This document shows, one piece after another, positions 33,900 to 42,080 of a DNA stretch of 64,000 nt. Source of the DNA: Microbacteriaceae bacterium PS02066 (GTDB taxonomy: Bacteria; Actinomycetota; Actinomycetes; Actinomycetales; Microbacteriaceae); the NCBI GenBank assembly GCA_029959545.1, contig JASCPH010000009.1, positions 1-64,000 on the forward strand, in the 5' to 3' direction. The notes below the pieces were generated by a model. The model had not been told where the DNA came from, did not search any database, and was given only the letters and a program-made list of their open reading frames with translations. Within the stretch, counting starts at the first letter, position 1. Each line of letters starts with the position of its first letter. Made by a program: the position numbers and the translations under genes.

Positions 33900-34816
33900 T
33901 GGCGATGTCACGTGCAAATGAACAGGCCGCGCTGCGGATGGAGCGGCTTGCGGCGACGCCGCTGAAGCCGGTCGGAGCGGTGAGCGGTCGGGGAGCATGG
34001 TGGGGAGCTGTCCGCGCTATCTTCTCCCACCGGGAGATGCTGAACCTCCTCGTCCGGAGAGACCTGAAGGCACGATACAAGGACTCGGCACTCGGATTCT
34101 TCTGGTCGCTGATTCGTCCTCTGATCCTGCTCGCCGTCTATTTCATCGTGATGGGACAGTTCCTCGGTGCCGCGCGGAACATCCCCGACTTTGCCGTGTA
34201 CGTCTTCGCGGGATTGTCGGCTGTCGGCCTGTTCACAGAGATCGTCGTCGGTGGCACAGGATCGGTGCTCACCAACGCGGGTTTGGTCAAGAAGGTCTAC
34301 CTACCGCGCGAGGTGTTCCCCCTTTCGAGCGTCGGATCTGCGCTCTTCAACTTCGGCATCCAGCTTGTCGTATTGATCGCTGCGACCTTCATCGTGCTGA
34401 AGCCTCCCTTGCATGCACAACTCGCGTACGCGGTTCCGGCTGTCGCGCTGATCGTCGTCTACGGCACCGCACTCGCCCTCCTGTTCAGCGCCGTCAACAT
34501 CTACTTGCGCGATGTGCAGTACCTCGTCGAGGTCGTGACGATGCTCCTCTTCTGGGCAAGCCCGATCGTGTACTCATGGCAGATGGCGAAGACGCTCATC
34601 CCTTCACCTGTGGTGCTCGAGATCTACACCAACAATCCACTCACCCTCGCGGTACTGGGCTTCCAGCGAGCGTTCTGGGTGGCCGGCGATACCGCCGAGT
34701 GGCCGGGCGAACTCTTGCTCCGCATGGCAATAGCTCTGCTTGTCGGCATGGTCCTCCTCCTTGTGTGCCATCGCACCTTCATCCGCCTGCAGGGCAACTT
34801 CGCCCAGGAGCTGTAA
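33899..34816 (+). CDS. Polysaccharide ABC exporter, permease subunit (second Wzm)
   Basis: 305 aa with six membrane segments: NLLVRRDLKARYKDSALGFFWSLIRPLILLAVYFIVMG, FAVYVFAGLSAVGLFTEIV, VKKVYLPREVFPLSSV and EVVTMLLFWASPIVYSWQM are ABC-2 export permease landmarks. It pairs with the ATPase gene that follows after 4 bases. ATG 33899 and ATG 33905 are both possible starts. It is a different branch from the 19.2 kb permease, so two distinct glycans are probably exported. Confidence 0.92.
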   Translation: MAMSRANEQAALRMERLAATPLKPVGAVSGRGAWWGAVRAIFSHREMLNLLVRRDLKARYKDSALGFFWSLIRPLILLAVYFIVMGQFLGAARNIPDFAVYVFAGLSAVGLFTEIVVGGTGSVLTNAGLVKKVYLPREVFPLSSVGSALFNFGIQLVVLIAATFIVLKPPLHAQLAYAVPAVALIVVYGTALALLFSAVNIYLRDVQYLVEVVTMLLFWASPIVYSWQMAKTLIPSPVVLEIYTNNPLTLAVLGFQRAFWVAGDTAEWPGELLLRMAIALLVGMVLLLVCHRTFIRLQGNFAQEL

Positions 34817-34820
34817 CCCG

Positions 34821-36050
34821 ATGCCTACTCTCCCCTCCCTTCTTCCGGACGACGACGCACGCCCAGAGGTCGCGCGCATCCGTGACGTCTCGAAGAGGTT
34901 CACGATCCGCAAGGACTCTTCGATCAAGGAACGCGTCGTCACGCTCGGCCGCGCCGGGCGTCGTCACAAGAAGGAGTTCTGGGCGCTACGAAACATCGAC
35001 CTCGACATCTACGCCGGCGAGACGATCGGGCTGATCGGTCACAACGGGTCGGGCAAGAGTACCCTCCTCAAGATCATCGGCGGCATCCTGGATCCGACGT
35101 CGGGCACGGTGGAGGAACGCGGTCGCCTCGCGGCGCTCCTCGAACTCGGCGCAGGGTTTCATCCGGACCTCACCGGCCGCGAGAACGTCTTCCTCAACGC
35201 CTCCGTTCTGGGTCTCAGCCGAGAAGAGACCGAAGCTCAGTTCGACGACATCGTTGCGTTCGCCTCGATCGGCGACTTCATCGACACCCAAGTCAAGTTC
35301 TACTCGTCGGGCATGTACGTCCGACTAGCGTTCGCCGTGGCCGTCCACACGGATCCCGACGTTCTCCTGGTCGACGAGGTCCTCGCCGTCGGTGATGAGG
35401 CGTTCCAGCGCAAGTGCATGGATCGTATCCGGGAGTTCCAGCAACAGGGCCGGACCATCATCCTCGTCACCCACTCTCTCGACCAGGTCGTCGAACTGTG
35501 CGGGCGTTGCGTTCTCCTGCACCAAGGAGAAGTTCTCTTCGACGGAAAGCCGTCGACCGCCGTCGCACGTTTCCGTGACCTGCTCGAGGAACGCCGTATC
35601 GCGGAGCGAGACGCCGCCGCACCAGGGGCGCTGAAGCATCAGAGCTCCGTCACGAGCGTAACCGCACGTGTGGTGGGCAAGGACGAAGCGGCACCCCTTC
35701 ATCCCGATGACGACCTGGAGCTTCGTCTCACCGTCGCCTCTACCGGATTAGAGACATGGGGATGCCGAGTACAGATCGACGACACGATGGGCCAGAAGAT
35801 GTTCGTCACCGGTACTGACTGGCTAGACACTCCGGTGCCGCCGCTCTCTGGTGAAGGGGAAGTCGTCTTCGTCCTCAAAAAGCCCGCGTTGGGGGGAGGA
35901 AAGTACTTCGTCAACGCGACGCTCATCGACGGCGAGGGGAACGACGTGCATAACATCATGCAAGCGACGTCGTTCAACGTCGAGTTCGATCCTCGCGCCA
36001 CCGGCTACCTGCGCATCGACGTCGAAGGCAGTGCTTCAGCCTCGCGCTGA
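34821..36050 (+). CDS. Polysaccharide ABC exporter ATPase with C-terminal Wzt-type glycan-binding domain
   Basis: 409 aa. ATPase domain residues ~15-245: Walker A GHNGSGKSTLL, LAALLELGAGFHPDLTGRENV, FYSSGMYVRLAFA and Walker B VLLVDEVLAVGDEAFQ. The C-terminal ~150 residues form a beta-sandwich-like domain (LELRLTVASTGLETWGCRVQ, KKPALGGGKYFVNATLID) corresponding to Wzt_C. In O-antigen systems this domain recognises the terminal modification of a finished chain before export. The start is ATG 34821; the longer open frame to 34740 shadows the permease. Confidence 0.93.
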   Translation: MPTLPSLLPDDDARPEVARIRDVSKRFTIRKDSSIKERVVTLGRAGRRHKKEFWALRNIDLDIYAGETIGLIGHNGSGKSTLLKIIGGILDPTSGTVEERGRLAALLELGAGFHPDLTGRENVFLNASVLGLSREETEAQFDDIVAFASIGDFIDTQVKFYSSGMYVRLAFAVAVHTDPDVLLVDEVLAVGDEAFQRKCMDRIREFQQQGRTIILVTHSLDQVVELCGRCVLLHQGEVLFDGKPSTAVARFRDLLEERRIAERDAAAPGALKHQSSVTSVTARVVGKDEAAPLHPDDDLELRLTVASTGLETWGCRVQIDDTMGQKMFVTGTDWLDTPVPPLSGEGEVVFVLKKPALGGGKYFVNATLIDGEGNDVHNIMQATSFNVEFDPRATGYLRIDVEGSASASR

Positions 36051-36100
36051 GCAGAACGTTCAGGTGTCCGTCGACACTGCCGTCCGCGGGAGCGTTCGGC

Positions 36101-36964
36101 CTACGCCGTCCCGTGAACGCGGGAGCCCGCGACCAGGGCGCGGATCTCTGACGCATCGCCCCAGATACCCGGAGAATCGTAGGGACGATCGGGGAAGGCC
36201 CCGTACTGCAAGGTGATGCCGAGATCGTTCTCGATGATGAATCGCTCCACACGATTCGCGAGCGACTCGGGCTCGCCAGAGGACACGTTCAGGACGCCGC
36301 AGACCCCATCGGTCGTTGCCGCCACAGCGATCTGAAGCCCCAGGTCAGCGACATCGATGAAGTCATAGAGCGTACGTCCAGTGGTGAACGGAAAAAGCGT
36401 CTCCCCGCGATCGGCGGCATCGAGAAGCTTGGCGAAGATCGAACTATTGCGGCGGTCATCGCCGAGGATGTAGTACGCCCGGAGCCATACGAACTCAGCT
36501 CTATCGCCGATGGACAGCATCGCGGAGCGCCGGAGAGCGTCTTTGGCAATGCCGTACAACGTCACGGGATTCGTGGGGGTGGTCGCAGTCACGGCCCCTT
36601 CCCAGTAGCCGATCTCGTGCATCGATCCGAGCGCCGCAATCCGCCCGACCCCGGACTCGACGAGCGCGTTGAGGAAGCGGTAGTGGGCCGATAGACGCGC
36701 CATGTGCGACGGTGCGTTGTGGACGAAGCCGTCCTCCCAGGCGAGGTGGATCACGGCTTTGATGTGATCCGGGTCTGCGACCGAGGCGACGTGGAATCCG
36801 GGGTCGAGCACATCGGCCACAACGACGTGCGACGCGTCATCGAAGTCTCCCTCGCGACGGCGACGCACAACAGCGATCGGTTGGTAACCCAGCTGCGTGA
36901 CGGCCGCCGTCACGTGCCGGCCCACATATCCACCGGCTCCGGTGATCACGACGAGATTCTTCAC
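36101..36964 (-). CDS. NAD-dependent sugar epimerase/dehydratase
   Basis: 287 aa SDR: ITGAGGYVGRHVTAAV at the N-terminus, VIHLAWEDGF, a catalytic Tyr/Lys in TLYGIAKDA, and YDFIDVADLGLQIAVA. It lacks the longer C-terminal domain of RmlB-like enzymes. It could be a 4-reductase or epimerase of a nucleotide sugar; heptose epimerase (HldD) would need a closer match than is visible. GTG 36964 is preceded by AGGAG. Confidence 0.8.
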   Translation of the reverse strand: MKNLVVITGAGGYVGRHVTAAVTQLGYQPIAVVRRRREGDFDDASHVVVADVLDPGFHVASVADPDHIKAVIHLAWEDGFVHNAPSHMARLSAHYRFLNALVESGVGRIAALGSMHEIGYWEGAVTATTPTNPVTLYGIAKDALRRSAMLSIGDRAEFVWLRAYYILGDDRRNSSIFAKLLDAADRGETLFPFTTGRTLYDFIDVADLGLQIAVAATTDGVCGVLNVSSGEPESLANRVERFIIENDLGITLQYGAFPDRPYDSPGIWGDASEIRALVAGSRVHGTA

Positions 36965-37066
36965 GATGAACTAACTCCTGTCCCCACTGCGCACAGCACC
37001 GATGACGATGAGGGCCGTGGTCGCCACCCAAGGGTATGCGCGGAGCCGCGTGCGGTCACCGCAGCC

Positions 37067-38194
37067 TCACAGCCCGGCCGGATACCCGAACTGCGCGGCA
37101 CCCTCCCACGTGGCGGCGGGAATGTTTGTATAAACCGGAGCTTCTCCTGCGAAGTACGCGGAGACGGCCGCCACTGTGCGCCCGGTGTCGGTGTCGATCT
37201 CGGTGGTGAAACCGGACCAGTGGGCGGTGCACATCTCGTCGGTCTGCGACCTGATCACGACCCGCACCAGCGACGGGTCGATGTCCTCCCAGTCGCGTGA
37301 GCCGTCGAGGAGGACATACCCGTTGTGAGCCGCGGCCCGGCGGATGATTGCGGAGACAGCCTCAGGCTTGACGTCGTCGAGGACTCCCGAACGAAGGAAC
37401 CCGTCGACGTCCCAGCGGAACATCGGCGAGCGGTGTTCGACGATGTGCTGATTCGTCCAATCCGCGATGTCCGTTCGTGAGACCAGTCCGGCCGCAAGCG
37501 TGGATCCACGCCCCGCGTGGAAGACATAGGAGCCCTTCACCAGCAGGTGCCGGAATCCCGCATTCGAAGCTCGAGCCGACCAGTCCGACTCCTCGCCGTA
37601 GCCGCGCCCGAAGACGGGATCCATCAGGCCGACCGCAGGAAGCACAGCAACGGGGACCATCATCGCGAAGGAGATTCCCGCCGGGATGTCGATGATGTCG
37701 GCGCCGAATCGCTGCTCGAGCGCAGCACCGATGAGATCCGCCACGGGCTGCGTCTCAAGATAGAGCTCCGCGCCGCACGGCAACGAGTACGGCTCAACGT
37801 TGGTGGACCAGGCCGTGGCCGACGCCGCTTGAGGGTAGCTCCTCAGTGCATCCAAGAGAAGCCGGACCGAGTTATCGGAGTAGATCACGTCCGAGTTGGA
37901 AATCACGACATAGTCGTATCCGAGACTCTGCGCGGTCGCCAGCCCGAGGTTCACATTGCGAGGAATACCGAGGTTTCGAGGGCTTCGGTAGTAGATCGCT
38001 CCTACCTCGCGGGCGAGTTCAGCGAGATGTTCACTGAACCCGGGCTCGGGGCTCGCATCGTCGAGCACGAGTATGTCGAGAACGAAACCCTCGTGATCGA
38101 GTCGACTGATGGACTCCATCGTGCGACGAGCGAATTCCCGCCCATTGTAGAACGTGACCGCGAGAAGGACCCGCGGTTCGGGCGCCGGGCTCAC
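37067..38194 (-). CDS. GT2 family glycosyltransferase
   Basis: 375 aa. VLLAVTFYNGREFARRTM, DILVLDDASPE, NLGIPRNVNLGLA, VVISNSDVIYSDNSV; then PVFGRGYGEESDWSARASNAG, the acceptor region. A ~130-residue C-terminal extension follows (from about FRWDVDGFLRSG) with no recognised domain. It starts inside the stop of the coiled-coil gene (GTGA overlap), so the two proteins are probably made in proportion. Confidence 0.85.
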   Translation of the reverse strand: MSPAPEPRVLLAVTFYNGREFARRTMESISRLDHEGFVLDILVLDDASPEPGFSEHLAELAREVGAIYYRSPRNLGIPRNVNLGLATAQSLGYDYVVISNSDVIYSDNSVRLLLDALRSYPQAASATAWSTNVEPYSLPCGAELYLETQPVADLIGAALEQRFGADIIDIPAGISFAMMVPVAVLPAVGLMDPVFGRGYGEESDWSARASNAGFRHLLVKGSYVFHAGRGSTLAAGLVSRTDIADWTNQHIVEHRSPMFRWDVDGFLRSGVLDDVKPEAVSAIIRRAAAHNGYVLLDGSRDWEDIDPSLVRVVIRSQTDEMCTAHWSGFTTEIDTDTGRTVAAVSAYFAGEAPVYTNIPAATWEGAAQFGYPAGL

Positions 38195-38499
38195 CGACCC
38201 AGCATCCGTTTCGCCTGCCGACCGATCACATAGAGCGAGTGGTTCTTGCGGAAGAGGTGCTCCATCTTCCGCCGCGGGTCGAGAAGACGCTTCAGCTGCA
38301 CGACCTCGTACTCGAGTTCGGCGACGCGTTGCTCATGCTCGAGAAGCTGCCGAGTGAGCGTGATCACCCGCGCGTTCGCCACCTCGGCGTCTTTCAATGC
38401 CCGTTCCAGCGAAACGGCCTCCACAGCTGCCGGCGATAGAACCTGATCGTCGCTCACTCGGGGATACCTCTCGTCGTCGTTCGCCGCGCTCAGTGCCAC
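38191..38499 (-). CDS. Small coiled-coil protein coupled to a glycosyltransferase
   Basis: 102 aa, not recognised. Residues ~30-72 are a strong coiled coil with leucine/valine heptads (SLERALKDAEVANARVITLTRQ...LEYEVVQLKRLL). A basic tail (RRKMEHLFRKNHSLYVIGRQAKRMLGR) could touch membrane lipid or another protein. The 4-base overlap with the glycosyltransferase gene suggests a complex. Coiled coils act as chain-length rulers or scaffolds in some O-antigen systems (for example WbdD), so such a role is one hypothesis. Confidence 0.72.
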   Translation of the reverse strand: MALSAANDDERYPRVSDDQVLSPAAVEAVSLERALKDAEVANARVITLTRQLLEHEQRVAELEYEVVQLKRLLDPRRKMEHLFRKNHSLYVIGRQAKRMLGR

Positions 38500-38634
38500 A
38501 CTCGTCGTCTCATTGCTCTCGACGGACGCCCCTCACTCGAGGGCTCCGACGGAACTCGGCTGAGCCGTGAAAACGTTCGTCTCCCCGATCGAAATCCGCA
38601 GATCCGAGAGTGATTGAACGTGACATGCATCGTC

Positions 38635-38641
38635 AAAAAAA
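38635..38641 (-). terminator. T7 tract after the LGFP gene, possible terminator
   Basis: Reading in the direction of the LGFP gene, GGGTGCTACCC (4-bp stem) is followed at once by seven T residues, about 50 bases past the stop codon. The tract is rare in such GC-rich DNA. The stem is weak, so the call is tentative; the same bases also form TTGACG, a possible -35 for the coiled-coil gene. Confidence 0.4.
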
Positions 38642-38690
38642 GGGTAGCACCCCCGCATCGGAGACATCGCTGCCGTGACCACCGGCACCC

Positions 38691-41375
38691 TCAGGATCCA
38701 GAGTTGATGCTGCCGAACTGAAAGTCCTGGGTGGTGATGGCGCCCACGGTCCGAGACGCCGCGGTGGGCAGACCATAACGCCCGGACGGCCCGCCCGCCG
38801 CCAGCCAACGCCCGTAAATCGGCTCAGCGACCACGACCGCACCCGTGGCGGGAGACCAGAGGATGGAACCGTGATCGAACTTCGCCTCACACCACCGACC
38901 ATTGCACGAGGTGGGACCTAGGACGCGTCCGAGCGCACCGCCGGGACCGCCGGCCGCCATCCAAAGGTCGCGATACTGTCCGTACAGGGGCACCACGCCG
39001 TTGGAGGGTGAGCCCGAGAGCACGCCTCCCTCGAAATTCTGCCAGCAGGTCACGGACGAGCAGGTCGGCGCCGCGGTCGGCGCCCCGAGCGGACCACTGC
39101 CAGAGCCTTGCGCTTGCCACGGCTGCAGGAACCACCCTGAAACGGAGACCATGCCCGACGCCGGGGCCCAGACGAGGGTTCCGTTCTGGAACGGCTGCGA
39201 GCAGTTGCGCCCGTTGCAGGAGTCGTCCGCGAGAGGGAGGCCGAGCGTACCGGCGCCTCCGCCGCCCGCCTGCCAGAGGGTGAGGTACTGCCCGTAGACG
39301 ACGACGAGACCGTTCGACGGCGATCCGACCAGGGTGCCGCCTTCGAAAGGCTGCGCGCAGGTGATGGCGGTGCAGGTCGCTGCGGCGGTCGGCGCGCCCA
39401 GGACGCCAGATCCTGCGCCTCGCGCCTTCCAAGCCTGCAGGAAGGGGTTCCCGACGGTGACCATGCCGTAGGTGGGCGTCCACACCAGCGCACCGCGCTG
39501 GAACATCTGAGAGCAGTTTCGACCGTTGCAGGAGTCGCCTGAAAGGGGCAGGCCCAGCGCACCGGCGGCCCCTCCCGCTGCGGTCCACACATCCCGATAC
39601 TGGCCGTTGACGACGACGACGCCGTTCGACGGCGAGCCGACGAGCGTTCCTTGCTCGAACGCCTGCGAACAGGTCACCGCCGAGCACTTCGCGTTCGCGG
39701 TAGGCAGGCCGAGACCGCTCTGTTCGAATCCCAGCGCCCGCCACGAGTCGAGGAAGCCGCCCGTCGTGACGATCGCTCCACGGGACGGGAGGACATCGAT
39801 CCGAGCGCGTTCGAACAGTTGGTAGCAGGTTGCGGACGTCGCACAGGAAGCCGGTGCCAGAGGCGCGCCGAGTGCACTCACGCCGCCCGCAGCGAGGTAA
39901 GGCTGGGCGAGCAAGGTCGGGATCGCCTGGGCATTCGCGCCGGAAGCGACGATGATTCCGCCACCGAACTGCTGGGTGCATCCCGCGCTTACGCAGACCG
40001 CGTCTGCGGAGGGGTAGCCCAACGCACCCCCCGACATACCCGACGCGCTCCACGCCGCGAACACACCACCCAGGACGGCCGTCGCCGGCCCCCCGGAGAA
40101 GAAGGCACCTCGTGCGAACGTCTGCGCACATTGGCCGGTACTCGTGCAGACCTCGGGGCCACGCGCACCTCCGAGCGACACTCCACCGGCCGCAAGCCAC
40201 GTGTACTGGATGTGAAGCCCGACGAGCGATCCGCCCACACCGTCTGCGGAGATGACGCCTCCGTCGAAGGACTGCGCGCAGGTCCCATCCGAAACGCACA
40301 CGGGGACGCCGGTAGGCAATCCCGGCTTACCATCGATGAACCCGAGATTTCGCCACATCGCCTCGACGACGCTTGGGACTCCGAAGACTCCCCTCCCGGG
40401 GAACCAGAAAATCGTGCCTCCGGTGAAGGACTGCTGGCAGTAACGACTGTTGATGCAGACCACCGTGCCCGTCGGCGAGCCGAGCACGCCAGACGAACCC
40501 CCGAGCGAGTTCCAGACGGTGGCGTACTCCCCTGTCACCTGACCGACGGTCGGGTCGCCGAACCAGTCCGTGTAGAGACGCCAGAAGTTCCGGTTTCCAT
40601 AGGCGGAGCAGAAGTCACCTGTTCCGTAGAGATTGGCGAGCGCAGCGTCGTTCGGGGTGTACGGCGTGTAGATGTACAAGGCTCGGGTGGCGTCGTTCTG
40701 GATGAAGACCCGCTTGGTCCCGCAGACGCCGGAGCGGTCAGGAGGATTCGCCTGATAAAGGATGTTGTTCCAGCCGCGCTGGTACCCGAACCAGTTGGGA
40801 TTCTTGATGTAGACCTGCATCTGCCGGGCGGCACCGTAGACCTGATAGAAGAACCCCGCGAATGCGGGATCGCACGGGGCACCGTCAGGGCAACCCTGAC
40901 CGAGAGCAGCTGAGTACTGGCGGGCGCTCGGTGTCGGTTCGGTGATGAGCCCCTGCTCCTTCTGGAGCATCACGAGAATGACGCGCGGGCTGATCCCGCA
41001 CGCTTTGGATACGGCCGCGATCAACTGCGCCGCGCTCATCTGCCCGCCAGGGAAGCTACTGCAGTAGGCGTCCGCAGCGCGGGCGGGGGTCGCCTGCGAG
41101 TAGTCCTTCAAACAGGGAACGCCGTTCGCCGGTCGGCAGGTAGCGAGTTTGGCGTTCAGGAAGCTCTGGATGTCGCCGGCGCTCATCGCCCCCGCGTCGA
41201 AGAAGTTCGCGTCCGAAATGAGGTAACCCGGTTGGAAGTCGGAAGCATCCGCCGCCGAGGCCGAGGGCGGTTGGCTCGGAGCGACGACCGTGACCAGCCC
41301 CGCGATGACCGAGGCCAGGACGACGAACACCGCCAGGAAGCGCCGCTCCCGCGTGCGTCGGGTCTTCGACCTCAC
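38691..41375 (-). CDS. Secreted LGFP-repeat protein with N-terminal lysozyme-like domain
   Basis: 894 aa. A signal peptide (RRFLAVFVVLASVIAGLVTVVAPSQ region, cleavage near SASAADA) is followed by a ~230-residue domain with VILVMLQKEQGLIT, whose Glu is placed like that of lysozyme/transglycosylase folds. From about residue 280 there are some 12 LGFP-type repeats of ~50 residues, each with a G-x-LG-x-P core; most also carry a C-(4-5)-C pair and QxF. LGFP repeats occur in corynebacterial and other wall-associated proteins and are thought to bind cell-wall glycan. The protein is thus likely an exported, wall-bound hydrolase or adhesin. GTG start, overlapping the lipoprotein stop. Confidence 0.87.
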   Translation of the reverse strand: MRSKTRRTRERRFLAVFVVLASVIAGLVTVVAPSQPPSASAADASDFQPGYLISDANFFDAGAMSAGDIQSFLNAKLATCRPANGVPCLKDYSQATPARAADAYCSSFPGGQMSAAQLIAAVSKACGISPRVILVMLQKEQGLITEPTPSARQYSAALGQGCPDGAPCDPAFAGFFYQVYGAARQMQVYIKNPNWFGYQRGWNNILYQANPPDRSGVCGTKRVFIQNDATRALYIYTPYTPNDAALANLYGTGDFCSAYGNRNFWRLYTDWFGDPTVGQVTGEYATVWNSLGGSSGVLGSPTGTVVCINSRYCQQSFTGGTIFWFPGRGVFGVPSVVEAMWRNLGFIDGKPGLPTGVPVCVSDGTCAQSFDGGVISADGVGGSLVGLHIQYTWLAAGGVSLGGARGPEVCTSTGQCAQTFARGAFFSGGPATAVLGGVFAAWSASGMSGGALGYPSADAVCVSAGCTQQFGGGIIVASGANAQAIPTLLAQPYLAAGGVSALGAPLAPASCATSATCYQLFERARIDVLPSRGAIVTTGGFLDSWRALGFEQSGLGLPTANAKCSAVTCSQAFEQGTLVGSPSNGVVVVNGQYRDVWTAAGGAAGALGLPLSGDSCNGRNCSQMFQRGALVWTPTYGMVTVGNPFLQAWKARGAGSGVLGAPTAAATCTAITCAQPFEGGTLVGSPSNGLVVVYGQYLTLWQAGGGGAGTLGLPLADDSCNGRNCSQPFQNGTLVWAPASGMVSVSGWFLQPWQAQGSGSGPLGAPTAAPTCSSVTCWQNFEGGVLSGSPSNGVVPLYGQYRDLWMAAGGPGGALGRVLGPTSCNGRWCEAKFDHGSILWSPATGAVVVAEPIYGRWLAAGGPSGRYGLPTAASRTVGAITTQDFQFGSINSGS
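38940..39720. repeat. Tandem ~310-bp higher-order repeat within the LGFP gene
   Basis: Near-identical segments recur at about 38960, 39269 and 39581 (spacing 309-312 bases, ~103 residues, two LGFP repeats). They share the protein patterns GSPSNG, DSCNGRNCSQ and YGQY. Such identity suggests recent duplication by unequal recombination, so repeat number may vary between strains. Confidence 0.8.
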
Positions 41376-41926
41376 GATCGATGCACCGCGACAGGATCAG
41401 ATGAACCGGTCGATGCCTCGGATGCGAAACTCAGCACGAGGCTCCAGTCACCCGACCCTGCGGCGATCCGGATGATGCCGCAGTTCAGCGCTGCCGGCGT
41501 CGCGTGCGCGGCGGCCTGCGCCTCGAGAACGCGTCCGTCGGCAGCGGTGGCCGTCAGCGTGCACGTCCCCTCAGCACCGGTGGCGCCGGTGACCAGGCCA
41601 GAGGCGAAAACGCCTCGGTCATCGGCACCGGAGTTGGCGATCGTGACGGTGATGGTCGGAGCAGACGCCGACGGAGCAGGCGAGTCGGAGGCCGTCGGGC
41701 CCGGGGTGGGCTCGTCCGTCGCCCCCGTCGCGGGGGTCTCGCTCGGCGTCTCCGTGACGGTCGGCGACGACGACGTGAGCGGCGCGGCGCCGGCACCTGT
41801 GCGCGGGGTGGCGCACGCACTCAGAGGAACGGCGACGATCGCGATTGCCGCCGCGAAGACGGAGAGCCGCCTCCACAACGTGTGCCGACTCGTCGTCTTG
41901 GACTTCCCTCGTTCACGGCGCGCCAT
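41372..41926 (-). CDS. Putative lipoprotein
   Basis: 184 aa. A basic N-terminus, hydrophobic stretch and lipobox (AIVAVPLSAC, Cys at residue 38) indicate lipid attachment. A Thr/Pro/Ser-rich linker of about 50 residues precedes a ~80-residue beta-rich domain with two Cys (EGTCTLTATAADG and LNCGIIRIA) likely to form a disulphide. It overlaps the LGFP gene start by 4 bases and probably works with it at the outer surface. No family recognised. Confidence 0.75.
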   Translation of the reverse strand: MARRERGKSKTTSRHTLWRRLSVFAAAIAIVAVPLSACATPRTGAGAAPLTSSSPTVTETPSETPATGATDEPTPGPTASDSPAPSASAPTITVTIANSGADDRGVFASGLVTGATGAEGTCTLTATAADGRVLEAQAAAHATPAALNCGIIRIAAGSGDWSLVLSFASEASTGSSDPVAVHRS

Positions 41927-42047
41927 GCCACCAGTATGAGCGAAAGGCAGCGCGTGCGTCCGTAGCCTCGCCGCGTGAACCGCCGACCCTCACTCGCTGC
42001 GCTCACTCGGCGGGCTGTCCTCACATTTGTCCACGGAAACGTCGGGA

Positions 42048-42076
42048 TAGGATCTTGCGGGTGCGAGGAGGTTCTG
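42048..42076 (+). promoter_or_regulatory. -10 box and ribosome site before the GT-C gene
   Basis: TAGGAT at 42048-42053 is the likely -10; the -35 is poor. GAGGAGG lies just upstream of GTG 42081, one of the strongest ribosome-binding sites in the window. Confidence 0.5.
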
Positions 42077-42080
42077 CGGC

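Noticed and set aside
36101-36964. Calling the 36.1-kb epimerase HldD to complete ADP-heptose synthesis
   Set aside because: It lies about 11 kb from the heptose genes, and its motifs fit a general sugar epimerase; nothing specific to HldD was recognised.
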